Part shown: positions 27,207-36,567 of the stretch, in pieces
Position numbering within the stretch: the first letter of the stretch is position 1
How the letters are laid out: each line of letters opens with the position of its first letter
Source: Stutzerimonas stutzeri
GTDB taxonomy: Bacteria; Pseudomonadota; Gammaproteobacteria; Pseudomonadales; Pseudomonadaceae
Assembly: GCF_000952685.1 (NCBI RefSeq)
Contig: NZ_JYHV01000017.1
Location: 1-47,663 of the forward strand
Length of the DNA stretch: 47,663 bases
Direction: 5' to 3'
The notes under the pieces: model-generated
Seen by the model: only the letters and a program-made list of their open reading frames with translations
What the model was told of the DNA's origin: nothing
Database searches by the model: none
Translations under genes and position numbers: made by a program

Positions 27207-27950
27207 TCAGATGATGTAGCCGCCCGCGACTTCAATGGACTGGGCATTGATCCAAGCGCCCTCTTCCGACAACAGCATGACGATGATCCGAGCCACATCT
27301 TCCGGCTCTCCGACTCTGCCCAACGCTGTTTGCGCAGCCAGCATCGCCTCGAATTCGTCATTGAGCCCGCCGCCCAACTCGGTTCGAATCGCTCCAGGGG
27401 AAACAGCGTTGGCACGGATACGCCGATCTCCGAACTCCTTGGCCATATAGCGCGTGAGCACTTCCAGTCCACCCTTGAACGCCGCGTAAGGTGCCACTCC
27501 AGCCGTGGCCACCCGCGTGGTGGCGCTGGTCAGGTTGACGATGCTGGCGTTTTCTTCCAGCAGTGGCAGCAAGGTCTGCGTCAGGAAGAAAGGGCCCTTG
27601 AGATGGACATTGAACAGCCCATCGAACTGCGCCTCGCTGACAGATGCCAACGGGTTGAACAGGCCGTAACCGGCGTTATTCACCAAACCTGCGAGGGTAC
27701 TCGTACCCCAGGTCTCTTTGAGCGCAGCGAGAACGGCCTCACGGAACGCTTCGAAACTTCCGACATCCGCCACGTCGAGCTTGAGTGCAACGGCCTTGCC
27801 GCCCGCTTGTTCGATGCGTCGCACCACCGCCTCTGCGGCATCGGAATTCTGGTTGTAGGTAAGGATGACGCCCATGCCGTGGCGCGCGGCGTGTTCCGCT
27901 GCACTGGCACCAATTCCTCGACTGCCTCCGGTAATGACGATAACGCCCAT
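27207..27950 (-). CDS. SDR-family oxidoreductase
   Basis: A 247-residue classical short-chain dehydrogenase: cofactor motif TGGSRGIG at 7-14, NNAGYG near 91-96, catalytic S142, Y155 and K159 in APYAAFKGGLEVL, and the usual PGAIRTELG after the sixth strand. The C terminus AQSIEVAGGYII is standard. The start at 27950 follows AAGGAG. It is the first gene of a three-gene operon with a VOC protein and a saccharopine-dehydrogenase-like reductase, and it diverges from an AraC-family gene that is the likely regulator. Substrate unknown. Confidence 0.87.
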   Translation of the reverse strand: MGVIVITGGSRGIGASAAEHAARHGMGVILTYNQNSDAAEAVVRRIEQAGGKAVALKLDVADVGSFEAFREAVLAALKETWGTSTLAGLVNNAGYGLFNPLASVSEAQFDGLFNVHLKGPFFLTQTLLPLLEENASIVNLTSATTRVATAGVAPYAAFKGGLEVLTRYMAKEFGDRRIRANAVSPGAIRTELGGGLNDEFEAMLAAQTALGRVGEPEDVARIIVMLLSEEGAWINAQSIEVAGGYII

Positions 27951-28079
27951 GACGTGCTCCTTCGCTGATTGAATGAGCCTCCACGTTAAGGGACCTCGTC
28001 ATCGCGGGCGCAGCCGTTCCTACTCTAAACCTGCCTGTTTCTGCTTTTCGCTTGCGCTGCGCCTGTTCTGCAATTCAGC

Positions 28080-29006
28080 ATGGCCAGTATGAACGATCAG
28101 CTAACCGAACTCCGCATCCTCGCCGCCAAAGCCGAAAACCGCCGCACGGAGACGGGCATTCCGCGCGTCGCCATGGTCCAGGGCAAAATTCCCGAACATA
28201 TGCTGGCGGCGGTCTATGACCCGATGATCAACCTGATCCTGCAGGGCAGCAAAACCATGACCGTGGGCGACTCCACGCTGCGGTACGACCCGGCGACCTA
28301 TTTCGTCATGTCCATCGAGCTGCCCGCGGTGGGCACGGTGCACCCTGCGGCAACAGGCGAACCCTACCTGGCCGTCAGCCTGACACTCGATCCAACCGTG
28401 TTATCCACTTTGCTGGCTGACCTGCCTAAACCTGCTGGTCGTCATGAAGGCGACCCGGGTTTCTCGGTAGCCGCCGTCACGCCCGAACTGATGGATGCCT
28501 GGGTGCGCATGTTGCGATTGATGGGCAACCCTGATGCCATCGCAGCCCTCGCGCCTGCGTACGAGCGCGAGATTCTGTTCCGCGTGTTGCAAGGCCCCCA
28601 TGGCTGGATGCTGCGGGAGATCGCAGCACCGGATACCGCCATGGCCCGAGTAAATCTGGCCATTCAATGGATCCGTCGAGAATTTGCCGAGCCCATCAGA
28701 GTAGAAAGCCTGGCTCAGAAAGCGGCGATGAGCGTCTCGGCCTTTCACCGCCACTTCAAAGCGGTGACGACATTGAGCCCTTTGCAGTATCAAAAGCGCG
28801 TGCGTTTGCTCCAGGCGCGGATGCTCATGGTGGCCAGTGGCAAGAGCGTCACAGCGGCAGCTTTCGAGGTGGGCTATGAAAGCGCGACACAATTTAGCCG
28901 GGATTACGCGCGGGTATTTGGCCTTCCTCCTGCCAGGGATGTAGGCAGAATACTCGGAGAATCCAGGACGTCCAGGAGGACGGAAACGGGACCGTTCCAT
29001 TCCTAA
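28080..29006 (+). CDS. AraC-family transcriptional regulator
   Basis: A 308-residue regulator with an N-terminal cupin-like AraC_N domain (MINLILQGSKTMTVGDSTLRYDPATYFVMSIELP) and a C-terminal double HTH at about 190-290 (IRREFAEPIRVESLAQKAAMSVSAFHRHFKAVTTLSPLQYQKRVRL; VTAAAFEVGYESATQFSRDYARVFG). The whole pattern is that of the YqhC/CmrA-like subgroup, whose members often control a divergent aldehyde or alcohol reductase gene. Here the divergent gene is an SDR, 129 bases away, which fits. The ribosome site before ATG 28080 is weak, so ATG 28089 is possible. Confidence 0.87.
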   Translation: MASMNDQLTELRILAAKAENRRTETGIPRVAMVQGKIPEHMLAAVYDPMINLILQGSKTMTVGDSTLRYDPATYFVMSIELPAVGTVHPAATGEPYLAVSLTLDPTVLSTLLADLPKPAGRHEGDPGFSVAAVTPELMDAWVRMLRLMGNPDAIAALAPAYEREILFRVLQGPHGWMLREIAAPDTAMARVNLAIQWIRREFAEPIRVESLAQKAAMSVSAFHRHFKAVTTLSPLQYQKRVRLLQARMLMVASGKSVTAAAFEVGYESATQFSRDYARVFGLPPARDVGRILGESRTSRRTETGPFHS

Positions 29007-29018
29007 GGACCTACTTGC

Positions 29019-29062
29019 CAACCGGCCCCCGAAGGGCTGCATCGGCCAGAAGCTGCCATTCA
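29019..29062. repeat. Dispersed CTTTTGGCCG-type repeat, copy 1
   Basis: On the minus strand this reads TGGCAGCTTCTGGCCGATG, then CAGCCCTTCGGGGGCCGGTT. It is a degenerate copy of the repeat seen at 36513, 37086, 41727 and 46349. It lies exactly between the AraC gene and the Avs1-like operon. Confidence 0.5.
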
Positions 29063-29112
29063 TTGCAAGGTGAATACGGTTAAATGCACTAGGACGGCAA
29101 TGGCTCGCTATA

Positions 29113-29367
29113 TCAGATTTCCTCATCGGCGAAAGGAGGGGAGAAGTTTCGCATCTGGTACGCCATGTTTGCGTGCAAGCGGGCTGATTCATCGATGCTA
29201 AGCAAATCGATCCGGCCATTCGGCAGATGCCTTACCTTCAAGAGGCTTTCTGGCCCCCTTAGTCCCTTGGCAAAATGTACTAGCCCCATGCGGAGCTGTT
29301 CGGCCGAATAGCCCAATCGCTCTTCGAAATCTGCTCGTGTCACTGGTGTTTCATAGGAATGCATCAT
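29113..29367 (-). CDS. avs1C: Small third gene of Avs1-like operon
   Basis: An 84-residue soluble protein (MMHSYETPVTRADFEERLGYSA...) with no recognised domain, signal peptide or membrane segment. It starts 12 bases after the stop of the giant protease-STAND gene, with AAGGG seven bases before the ATG, and is surely co-transcribed with it. AVAST type 1 loci are known to end in a short gene of this size, so the position supports that naming. A role as accessory or control subunit of the STAND protein is inference. A start at the next ATG (29364) is equally possible. Confidence 0.65.
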   Translation of the reverse strand: MMHSYETPVTRADFEERLGYSAEQLRMGLVHFAKGLRGPESLLKVRHLPNGRIDLLSIDESARLHANMAYQMRNFSPPFADEEI

Positions 29368-29378
29368 GGAATCGCCCT

Positions 29379-32300
29379 TCACACGTTATTCAGAACTGCC
29401 CGCACAACCCCATCGACTCGCAGCGCCCAAGTGATTTTCCAGCCCGGCGGGAGAGTGAGCGCTCCCCGGTGCACTGCGAGCAGCGCCACTTCATATCGAC
29501 GACTGTGTTCGCTGCTAGAAACGCTGCTGCCATCCCGCCAGTGATACCTGACAGTTGCTGACGGGCTTGCCCCGATGAGCTGAGTGAACTTGGATGTCGG
29601 CACAGCCGGACTGAGCGAGCCAAAGTAAGCTACTTCAGGCTGCGCTCTGACACAGATCGCCATCTGTTGATCAGTGGCATCAGGTGGAAGCTCTGTTGAT
29701 TTGAATCCATAGCGCGAGTGATACGGAGCCTGCCTTGGATCGGGAGGTACTAAAAGTGAGATGAGCTCGACAAATGCTGTTTGGCTCTCCAGTTCCATAA
29801 AGCACTGGAGATCCAAAAACACCAGATCATCACAGGACGGCCGATAGTCCTGCTCGTTACCATGCTCCATGGCAGCTACAAGGCCGGCTAGCAACCTGTT
29901 ACCTCTTTGGGGCGTCGGAATGGTGCTGGGGTTGTAGGTACGGAGCTTCGCCTCGATGGCGAAAAACCTGTCCACAGGCATCGGACGAAAAAGCGCAGCG
30001 TTCAGAGCGTAGCGCAGTTTGCCCGCCCAACGATCAGTAGAAAGATGATCGGGCTCGCGAAAGCTCTGCGCGACCTTGACTTCCAATTGCTGTGCCACCT
30101 CAACCGAAAGGGGCAAACAGCTTTCGGCTAACACTGACCCAATCTGCAGCCTTGACGTCTCCGTGAGGACACCGAGCTCTGCCAGTTCATGCCAAAGCTC
30201 ATGGTGTCCTTGCTGGAAGAAATCAGGCACTTCAGTGGGCTGTCCAGAGGTTGGGGCAAGGCTGTCGAGGCACTTGGAGCGCATTGCTAACACAACGGCA
30301 GCCGCCTCAGTGCAGCCCTGCTCACTCGCCCGTTGGGCAATGCGCAGGAGGGTGGCAAATCGCGCCACATGACGACATTCTGCTAACACATCAGCGATAA
30401 CGATGTGCGGTGCTAAGCGCTGCCACAACGAGGTCGCATTGCGGCAGGACAGAACGTCGAGAATGGCTGCAGATATGTCCGCCCGGTTGCGCGGCTCCAT
30501 AGAGAACGCCAGTTTCACTACGCAGGCAAACCAGGTGTCGTCACTCGAGGCCAACCACAGCAACATCGCCGCGCCACTGTCGCGGCGCTCCCAGGCGGGA
30601 TGATCAAGCGTCCAGAGCAGCAGTTCAAAAAGCGCTTCCGCGGCATCCATCGCTGAGCTGTCGAGGTAGTTGAACGCAGCAGTCGGCGCGTCCCCTACCA
30701 TTTGCCCGACATGCTCTACAGCGATGCCAAGTATTGCGGCCTGCTGTGCGGCGTCAATCTTCTTTGCGACCACGTTGATGAGGTGGGAGGCGATCCACCA
30801 GCGTTGCGCATGACGCTCTTCCAGTATCAGCGGGCCATAGAGTCGCGCCAACACGTTTCCGTCCTGTATCTCCGCCTCGATTAAGAGCTCAGCCGGAGTA
30901 CCTGTATGGTTTTTTTCCCAGATGGACCAGCCCCCCGCTTGCAGTTTACGCAGGACGTCAACACACGCGCTGACCGCCGCGGACGAATTACGCCGCTTCA
31001 AGAGCGAGCGCGCCGCCTCAATATCTCTTCGGGCCTCCCTATCGACCGACCGTTTGCCAAACACACCAGGGTGATAGAGCATTTCCGTATGCTCATCTGC
31101 TTGATCCTGTTGAGTTTCCGGATTGACCGGTTCACTTTCGGTCGTCCTACGGTGAGCTGTGTTAAAGCCATACATGGAGGCAAGTTGCTCAAGGCGGTCC
31201 TGTCCGATGCGGTTCTCGGCCTCTTCCAACAAACGGGCAAAGTCAGCTCTGATAGCTGCGGGCAAGGAAGGCACTAACTCTCGCAACAGCAGCCAACCCC
31301 ACTCGGCATGCATGCTTTGAACAATGACGCGGATTTGCCGCTTCGCCCAGGCCATGCCGTCTGCGTCATCTGCCCGGGCGGTGATGATAAGGGCGTACTC
31401 CAAGCCCCACGCTCCCAAATGGCGTTCATCCCCATGCAGGTACACCTCCAGCAGTGCCCAGCGAAGTCGCCAGTCAGTCTCACTCGGCACTTGGCGAAGC
31501 AAAGCGAGCAATGCCGCCTGCTCCTCCAGCGCGCCGCCAGGGAAGCGCATGCCAACTAAAGGTGAAACCCGGTCCAGATTGCCGGCTGCAGCTTGTGCCA
31601 AGAGCTGAGGCAATGATCCGCAAGACTGGTGCTGGAAATATTGAATGGCGTCAGCGTATAGCGAGCGCCGGCCGAGTTGAGCGATGAAGTTGCCCTTGTC
31701 TGCCCGCACATACCGCTGAAACGTCATATCCCCGCTTGCTCGCTCCAAGTAAGCAGCGATCTGAGCCAATGATTTCGTTGCTACAGGCGTATCAACGGGA
31801 AGCGATTCGAGCGTGCTGGACATCAGGGATAGTTGGTCTTCCTTGTACCAGCTCGGACCCATAGAAAAACGCAGGGCGAGTTGGTAGGTTCTGAAAGCCT
31901 CTTCTGTCGCGCCTAATCGCGCGAGTAGTGGGACAATACGCAGTAGCTCAGGGATGAGCTCATACCTGTTCTCGACATTGGCCCCAACATAGTCTCGCCA
32001 TCGGATGACCAGGTTGAACAATGCGTCAGCTGCTGCTTCTTCCAGCTCTGCGGTGAGGAATTGCTCAGCAACGACTGCTAATGTCTGGCGAAAGCCTTCA
32101 TTGTATAGGCCGAACTGTTCGTCAAACGTCTCATCCAGCATCTGCATGAGCCTTCCTGCCTGCAGAGGGAAGCAGTCCAGTATCAGTTTGGCCAAACGCA
32201 GGTATAGCCCAGGGATAATGGTTTCTGGAATAGCATAGGCACGCTGCCAGCGGATCCGAGATGCCAGCGGAAAGGCACAGCACGGGAAAATCACGTCAGC

Positions 32301-35186
32301 CACGAATGACCATACCTGATCGACGGTGGCGTGATCCGCGCCTGCTTTTGCTCTGCGCGCGGCTCCGTCGGCCCACGCGATGGCCGCAGCGATCGAGCGC
32401 AGTGGCCCTTCCCAGTTGTGTGGTGCGACCGGTTGGATCACCGGCCGCGGCAGGGTTTCATCGAGGAAGTACCTGGCGCGCAGCTGCTGGTACGACTTAT
32501 GGAAGCCCTCGATATCCGGATCGGCGCGGTTGGCCTTATAGAATGTCAGCGTCGAGTTAGTCTGCACGATGTCCGCCGCGCACTTTTGTACCAACTGCCG
32601 AGTTGCCCCCGTCTCGATCAGGGTATCGACAATGCTGAAATTAAGGTCCTTGGGCATCTGGAGCGCATTGCTGGCCTCCTCCAAGTCTTCCAGCAGCAAG
32701 TTGATTTTGTCCTGGGGCAGTCGAACGCCATACAGACGAGAGTTCATCTCGGCGCATTCGAGTATGTGGAGCAGTACACTCTGGATCTGCTCAGGATCTG
32801 CATAGGGAAGATTGAGTTGTGCGACGGATCTGTACTGGCCCCTCAGGCAAAGCAACGCGCCGCTCACGGTGCTACTGAGCCGGGATACAACTTCGCTTTG
32901 CCTTTCGGCGGAGAACGGGCTTTGAGGGCCGCGCACGATCCCCCGCACTACCGCGCCAAGGAATCCCTCTAATGGCGGCTGCCCATCCGCTGCTACCTCC
33001 AAAGCAAATCCGTGCAAGCGCTGTAGCACGGTATCAAGGAGCAGATCGGTTTCGATGCTCCCTTCAGATTCCCATTGTTCAAAAACCTGGTTTAGGGAGA
33101 GCTGAACTTTGCTCAAGAGGAGTCTGGCTCGTTCCTGGCTCCCCATACGTGTCAGCGCGTGGGCGACGGTGAAAGCTTCGTGCGGGTTAACAATGAGGCG
33201 ACCGTTGCGAATGACATGCCGCAGGGCCTCATCGGTTTTGCCGAGCGCTAACAGTGCTAGCGCGACCCGTTCGGCCGATTGTGTAAAAAGGGTGTCGTAG
33301 CGAAAGGTCAAGCGTTGCGATAGGAGCAACAAGCGGATTATATCGGTGGCCGTACCGATACGTGTCGCAGCGGCAAGTGTCTTATCGATGTCACCCAGGA
33401 GCACATCCGGTTCTGAGCCGAGCATAACGGAGGCGTCCACCCAGGCTTGCTGACAATCCTGTATGGCTCGCAGTTGCGACTGTGCTCCGCCCAGCAGACC
33501 GTGATAGACCCTGTTTAGCTGCCCGTAGTCGCCACTTTCCGAGGTGGAACAGAAAGTCGCCAGCCGCTCCTGCAGTAGGTGGTTCACGGCCGAGGTTTTA
33601 TGCGCAATGAACTCCGAAAAGGATGGATGATAGATCTCAGTGCTACCCGGCTGAGCGAGGAGATGCTGGATCCGGGCTAGCGTGGATACATAGACCGCAC
33701 TCTCGGCTGGCAGCAGCATGACAGTAAGGTCTGTTGTTGAGATGCCCCAACGGAGCCGAGCAATGATGCCCAGCAGATTGACCGCGTCTTGATCTGGCAG
33801 TAATTGCCCCCACAGGGTCTCGTAGTAGTCCTGAATAGAACCACTGAATGCAGGCAATTGAGCGATATCGGCTCCACTAGCACCGCCGTTTACCAAATCC
33901 GCTAGATAGCGGAGGTACAGCGGGTGGCCCATGGCTCGCTCACATAGCAGAGCTACCAAGCTTGACGTGGCCACGCTCCGCTCGAGCAATTCGACGCACA
34001 ATTCGCGCTGACTATCGTGTTCAAGGGCAGGAAGGGTCAGGCGCCCTGCCGCCTGTAGCAGCGGGCCGAAAGCATTGGCATGCGCATCCAAGCCCACGCC
34101 GGTAAGCACGATCACAAGCCCACGAGACAAGGCCAATGGCAGCAGGCCTACAAAGCGCTGAAGACTGTCCATGCTTACGCCAACCGCTTCGTTCAAGCCG
34201 TCGATAAACAGTACCCCGACCTTGCCGGCAGCAGCGCTTCGGTTGGCCAAGTCCCGGAGTGTCTCATGGGTCTGCTGAATAAGTTCAGGGTATGACAGCT
34301 CACGCAACCTGGCCGGCTTACCGCTCACTTGCATCGACCACAATGAGTTGAGCCAGTCAAAGAACACTTCCGGCTGAGTCTGATGCGCAGGCGTGATCCC
34401 TCGGCCACGCTCCGACAGCGCATACACCCCCAATACTTCGAGTGGGTGGGTTTGAGGTGCAAACTGCCTGCAGTAGGTCGACTTGCCAATACCGTGCGCA
34501 CCTTCTAGCAAGAGGTATCCACCGTTCACGCTCGTCAGACGGCTTTCAAACAGCTCGTCAAATTCCGGCCGTGCACCATGCGGCGCGCTTTGCTCAGTTT
34601 CGACAGGCTTTTCAGGAAGCACGCCATTGGCCTCTAGGAACGGTCTCAACTTGTCAATACTCAGCGCCGCGAGCGAGGTATCGACATTCAACCGCAGCAT
34701 GCCTCGGCAAACGCGGCCGACCATCAAGGCCGCTCCTGAGAGACCGTGGTAATCAAAGAGATGGGTTCCTGGCGCGACAGAGAGATCAAGGTCCACACCG
34801 TGGATCAAGTCGCTAAGCACTTGCTGGACTTCGCCGTTGAGGGAATGTCCGAGATCCAGCTTGCTCGCCGGATAGCCAAACGCATGCCAATTCTCGCCCG
34901 CTCGGGGAAGTCTGGAATCTATCGCTATAGGGTCAACGTCCAAGGAGGCGGGAAGGCGAAGCAGGCATACGTCGAGAGCGTCGTCCTGCGCCTCAAGAAC
35001 CACCGTAAGCTCAGTTGCTGAGGCTCCTGCACCGAAGCGGGCTGTGAGGGTGCCACCCTCCACAGCAGTGGTCTTGACGCAATGAAGCGCCGTCAGCACG
35101 AGCGTGGGCGCGATGAGCCAGCCTGTTCCTGCATCGCCGGCGCCGCTAATCATGCATGTGGCTTGTTTGACTGCTTCATCCGTCAC
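29379..35186 (-). CDS. avs1B: Giant trypsin-like protease-STAND NTPase (Avs1-type defence)
   Basis: A 1935-residue protein with three parts. Residues 1-195 are a trypsin-like protease with the full triad: H35 (TALHC), D72 (DVCLLRL) and S150 (GLSGA). Residues 205-450 are a STAND-type P-loop NTPase: Walker A GAHGIGKST at 229-237 and Walker B LFIDGLNEA at 326-334. The remaining 1480 residues are helical, repeat-like, and probably the sensor. In AVAST systems such proteins recognise a conserved phage protein, oligomerise, and release the effector, here a protease. The GTG start at 35186 overlaps the MBL stop in a GTGA motif, with GGGAGAG upstream; GTG 35213 is less likely. The gene is intact over 5.8 kb. 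Naming as Avs1 rests on architecture and gene order. Confidence 0.75.
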   Translation of the reverse strand: MTDEAVKQATCMISGAGDAGTGWLIAPTLVLTALHCVKTTAVEGGTLTARFGAGASATELTVVLEAQDDALDVCLLRLPASLDVDPIAIDSRLPRAGENWHAFGYPASKLDLGHSLNGEVQQVLSDLIHGVDLDLSVAPGTHLFDYHGLSGAALMVGRVCRGMLRLNVDTSLAALSIDKLRPFLEANGVLPEKPVETEQSAPHGARPEFDELFESRLTSVNGGYLLLEGAHGIGKSTYCRQFAPQTHPLEVLGVYALSERGRGITPAHQTQPEVFFDWLNSLWSMQVSGKPARLRELSYPELIQQTHETLRDLANRSAAAGKVGVLFIDGLNEAVGVSMDSLQRFVGLLPLALSRGLVIVLTGVGLDAHANAFGPLLQAAGRLTLPALEHDSQRELCVELLERSVATSSLVALLCERAMGHPLYLRYLADLVNGGASGADIAQLPAFSGSIQDYYETLWGQLLPDQDAVNLLGIIARLRWGISTTDLTVMLLPAESAVYVSTLARIQHLLAQPGSTEIYHPSFSEFIAHKTSAVNHLLQERLATFCSTSESGDYGQLNRVYHGLLGGAQSQLRAIQDCQQAWVDASVMLGSEPDVLLGDIDKTLAAATRIGTATDIIRLLLLSQRLTFRYDTLFTQSAERVALALLALGKTDEALRHVIRNGRLIVNPHEAFTVAHALTRMGSQERARLLLSKVQLSLNQVFEQWESEGSIETDLLLDTVLQRLHGFALEVAADGQPPLEGFLGAVVRGIVRGPQSPFSAERQSEVVSRLSSTVSGALLCLRGQYRSVAQLNLPYADPEQIQSVLLHILECAEMNSRLYGVRLPQDKINLLLEDLEEASNALQMPKDLNFSIVDTLIETGATRQLVQKCAADIVQTNSTLTFYKANRADPDIEGFHKSYQQLRARYFLDETLPRPVIQPVAPHNWEGPLRSIAAAIAWADGAARRAKAGADHATVDQVWSFVADVIFPCCAFPLASRIRWQRAYAIPETIIPGLYLRLAKLILDCFPLQAGRLMQMLDETFDEQFGLYNEGFRQTLAVVAEQFLTAELEEAAADALFNLVIRWRDYVGANVENRYELIPELLRIVPLLARLGATEEAFRTYQLALRFSMGPSWYKEDQLSLMSSTLESLPVDTPVATKSLAQIAAYLERASGDMTFQRYVRADKGNFIAQLGRRSLYADAIQYFQHQSCGSLPQLLAQAAAGNLDRVSPLVGMRFPGGALEEQAALLALLRQVPSETDWRLRWALLEVYLHGDERHLGAWGLEYALIITARADDADGMAWAKRQIRVIVQSMHAEWGWLLLRELVPSLPAAIRADFARLLEEAENRIGQDRLEQLASMYGFNTAHRRTTESEPVNPETQQDQADEHTEMLYHPGVFGKRSVDREARRDIEAARSLLKRRNSSAAVSACVDVLRKLQAGGWSIWEKNHTGTPAELLIEAEIQDGNVLARLYGPLILEERHAQRWWIASHLINVVAKKIDAAQQAAILGIAVEHVGQMVGDAPTAAFNYLDSSAMDAAEALFELLLWTLDHPAWERRDSGAAMLLWLASSDDTWFACVVKLAFSMEPRNRADISAAILDVLSCRNATSLWQRLAPHIVIADVLAECRHVARFATLLRIAQRASEQGCTEAAAVVLAMRSKCLDSLAPTSGQPTEVPDFFQQGHHELWHELAELGVLTETSRLQIGSVLAESCLPLSVEVAQQLEVKVAQSFREPDHLSTDRWAGKLRYALNAALFRPMPVDRFFAIEAKLRTYNPSTIPTPQRGNRLLAGLVAAMEHGNEQDYRPSCDDLVFLDLQCFMELESQTAFVELISLLVPPDPRQAPYHSRYGFKSTELPPDATDQQMAICVRAQPEVAYFGSLSPAVPTSKFTQLIGASPSATVRYHWRDGSSVSSSEHSRRYEVALLAVHRGALTLPPGWKITWALRVDGVVRAVLNNV

Positions 35187-36364
35187 GGCTGGGCCTCTCC
35201 CAGTTGAATCCACTCACCTTCTATCACGTGCACGCTGAAGTGCGCGCCGGACTTCGATGAGTAAGTGCGCAACCTTCGCGAGGCTGCCGTTTCGTAGTTG
35301 AAATAGATCTTGCGCACGAAGGTTGCGGGCCGGTCGACAATGGCGGCCAAAACTGCAAAATCCGGGTGGCCATGCCGCTTGCCATTAGTGGAAATCAGAA
35401 AGCAGGGGGCGTCTACCAGCGCTAGCAGCTCCACACTGGTGTTGTGATAACTGCCGTGATGGGAGACTTTGATGGCATCAAACAGCTGTACCCCTGTGTC
35501 TGCCTGCCGTCGCTTCAGTTCATGAACCATGTCTTCAGCCCAGGCGTCGCCTAATAAGAGAACGCTTGCCTGCCCTGCCGTAAGCAAAAGCGCAATGGAA
35601 CTGCCATTGGCAATTCGCGTGTCGGCTGTATACACCTCGACCAGTGGGAGATCCTTGTTTGCAGCAATTGGTTGAACGCTGAGAGAAACTGGCTGTTGAT
35701 CCGCATGGGCACACCACATCTCGTAGGCATCATCCACAAGATCGCTACTCTGCCCCGTGCCTCGATAGCCCAGTTTCTGCATTTCCCGAGTCCATAGGGT
35801 TCGAAGGCTTTCCAACCGCTCGACGCTAGGGCCAAGTACATCAAGCTGTACCTCGTTCGGCAATTCGAGTGGGGCACAGTGTCTGTCTATGCAGCGGGAT
35901 CCGTCACCAAAATTCCAGTGGTAGCCTTGGCCCCTAATTAGCTTGGCTAGCGAGCTGCCCTGGCCGGCACTAATTGGGTCGGCTGCCCGCTCGGCAGTCA
36001 TTGGGTAGCCACGTCGCTTAATAGCTTCGAGCACCCGTGTATCTTCGCTCACGCCAGGCCCGGTAGGCGGGCAGGGCAAAGAGCGCAGGCTGTTATGCCA
36101 GACGGCGTCGACTTCGATGCCTCGGTTTCCAGCCCCACCATTTGCCGAAAAGAATTTAAGAAGCCCACTGATATGATCTGCGTCGATATGAGTACACACC
36201 ACCAAGCTGAGGCGCTCGCCCCTACGTGACAGTTCAGCTAAATCCTGGGCGATGTAGCCGGTGTAAGTGCTCGCATACCCTGCATCAATCAACAAGTGAT
36301 TTCCGTTGGCATTGATCAGGAACGCATCGCCGTTGTTCGCCGGATACATCTTCAGTTTCAGCAT
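35183..36364 (-). CDS. avs1A: MBL-fold hydrolase of Avs1-like operon
   Basis: A 393-residue metallo-beta-lactamase-fold protein of the ComEC/Rec2-like branch. The zinc motif T-H59-I-D61-A-D63-H64 is intact, and later LLLGDAW and SHHGSYHN complete the metal site. There is no signal peptide or membrane segment, so it acts in the cytoplasm. It is the first gene of the operon and overlaps the protease-STAND gene by four bases. In AVAST type 1 an MBL hydrolase takes the same place; it may cut nucleic acid or a nucleotide. The start at 36364 is chosen over TTG 36376, but no strong ribosome site is seen for either. Confidence 0.75.
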   Translation of the reverse strand: MLKLKMYPANNGDAFLINANGNHLLIDAGYASTYTGYIAQDLAELSRRGERLSLVVCTHIDADHISGLLKFFSANGGAGNRGIEVDAVWHNSLRSLPCPPTGPGVSEDTRVLEAIKRRGYPMTAERAADPISAGQGSSLAKLIRGQGYHWNFGDGSRCIDRHCAPLELPNEVQLDVLGPSVERLESLRTLWTREMQKLGYRGTGQSSDLVDDAYEMWCAHADQQPVSLSVQPIAANKDLPLVEVYTADTRIANGSSIALLLTAGQASVLLLGDAWAEDMVHELKRRQADTGVQLFDAIKVSHHGSYHNTSVELLALVDAPCFLISTNGKRHGHPDFAVLAAIVDRPATFVRKIYFNYETAASRRLRTYSSKSGAHFSVHVIEGEWIQLGEAQP

Positions 36365-36469
36365 GCCGCGCAACACTCATGTGGTCATCAGTTTCGCAGT
36401 TTATGCGTGGAGGCTTCCTTGGTTAAGTATTCGCGCCGCGCAGCTGCGTAGCTGGCTTAAGGAGGGCTC

Positions 36470-36529
36470 ATGCCCGTCGTAATTCGACTAGTACTGGATC
36501 GAAGAGAATGCCTGCTTTTGGCCGGTTAG
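36470..36529 (+). other. Orphan start: strong ribosome site with a 19-codon frame
   Basis: AAGGAGGGCTC directly precedes ATG 36470, an unusually good ribosome site, but the frame closes after 19 codons (MPVVIRLVLDRRE...). The frame runs into the dispersed repeat at 36513. It is probably the 5' end of a gene cut off by rearrangement, or a leader peptide. Confidence 0.35.
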
Positions 36530-36533
36530 CGAC
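36513..36533 (+). repeat. Dispersed repeat copy 2 (left arm of inverted pair)
   Basis: GCTTTTGGCCGGTTAGCGAC at 36514-36533 is found again, inverted and with one mismatch, at 37086-37105. The pair encloses the truncated integrase. Confidence 0.75.
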
Positions 36534-36567
36534 GGCCTCTCCTCGACCGTCGCGATGCATTGCATGG

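Noticed and set aside
32331..32972. A 213-codon open frame opposite the protease-STAND gene
   Set aside because: Antisense shadow of the long intact protein, with no domain or start signal.
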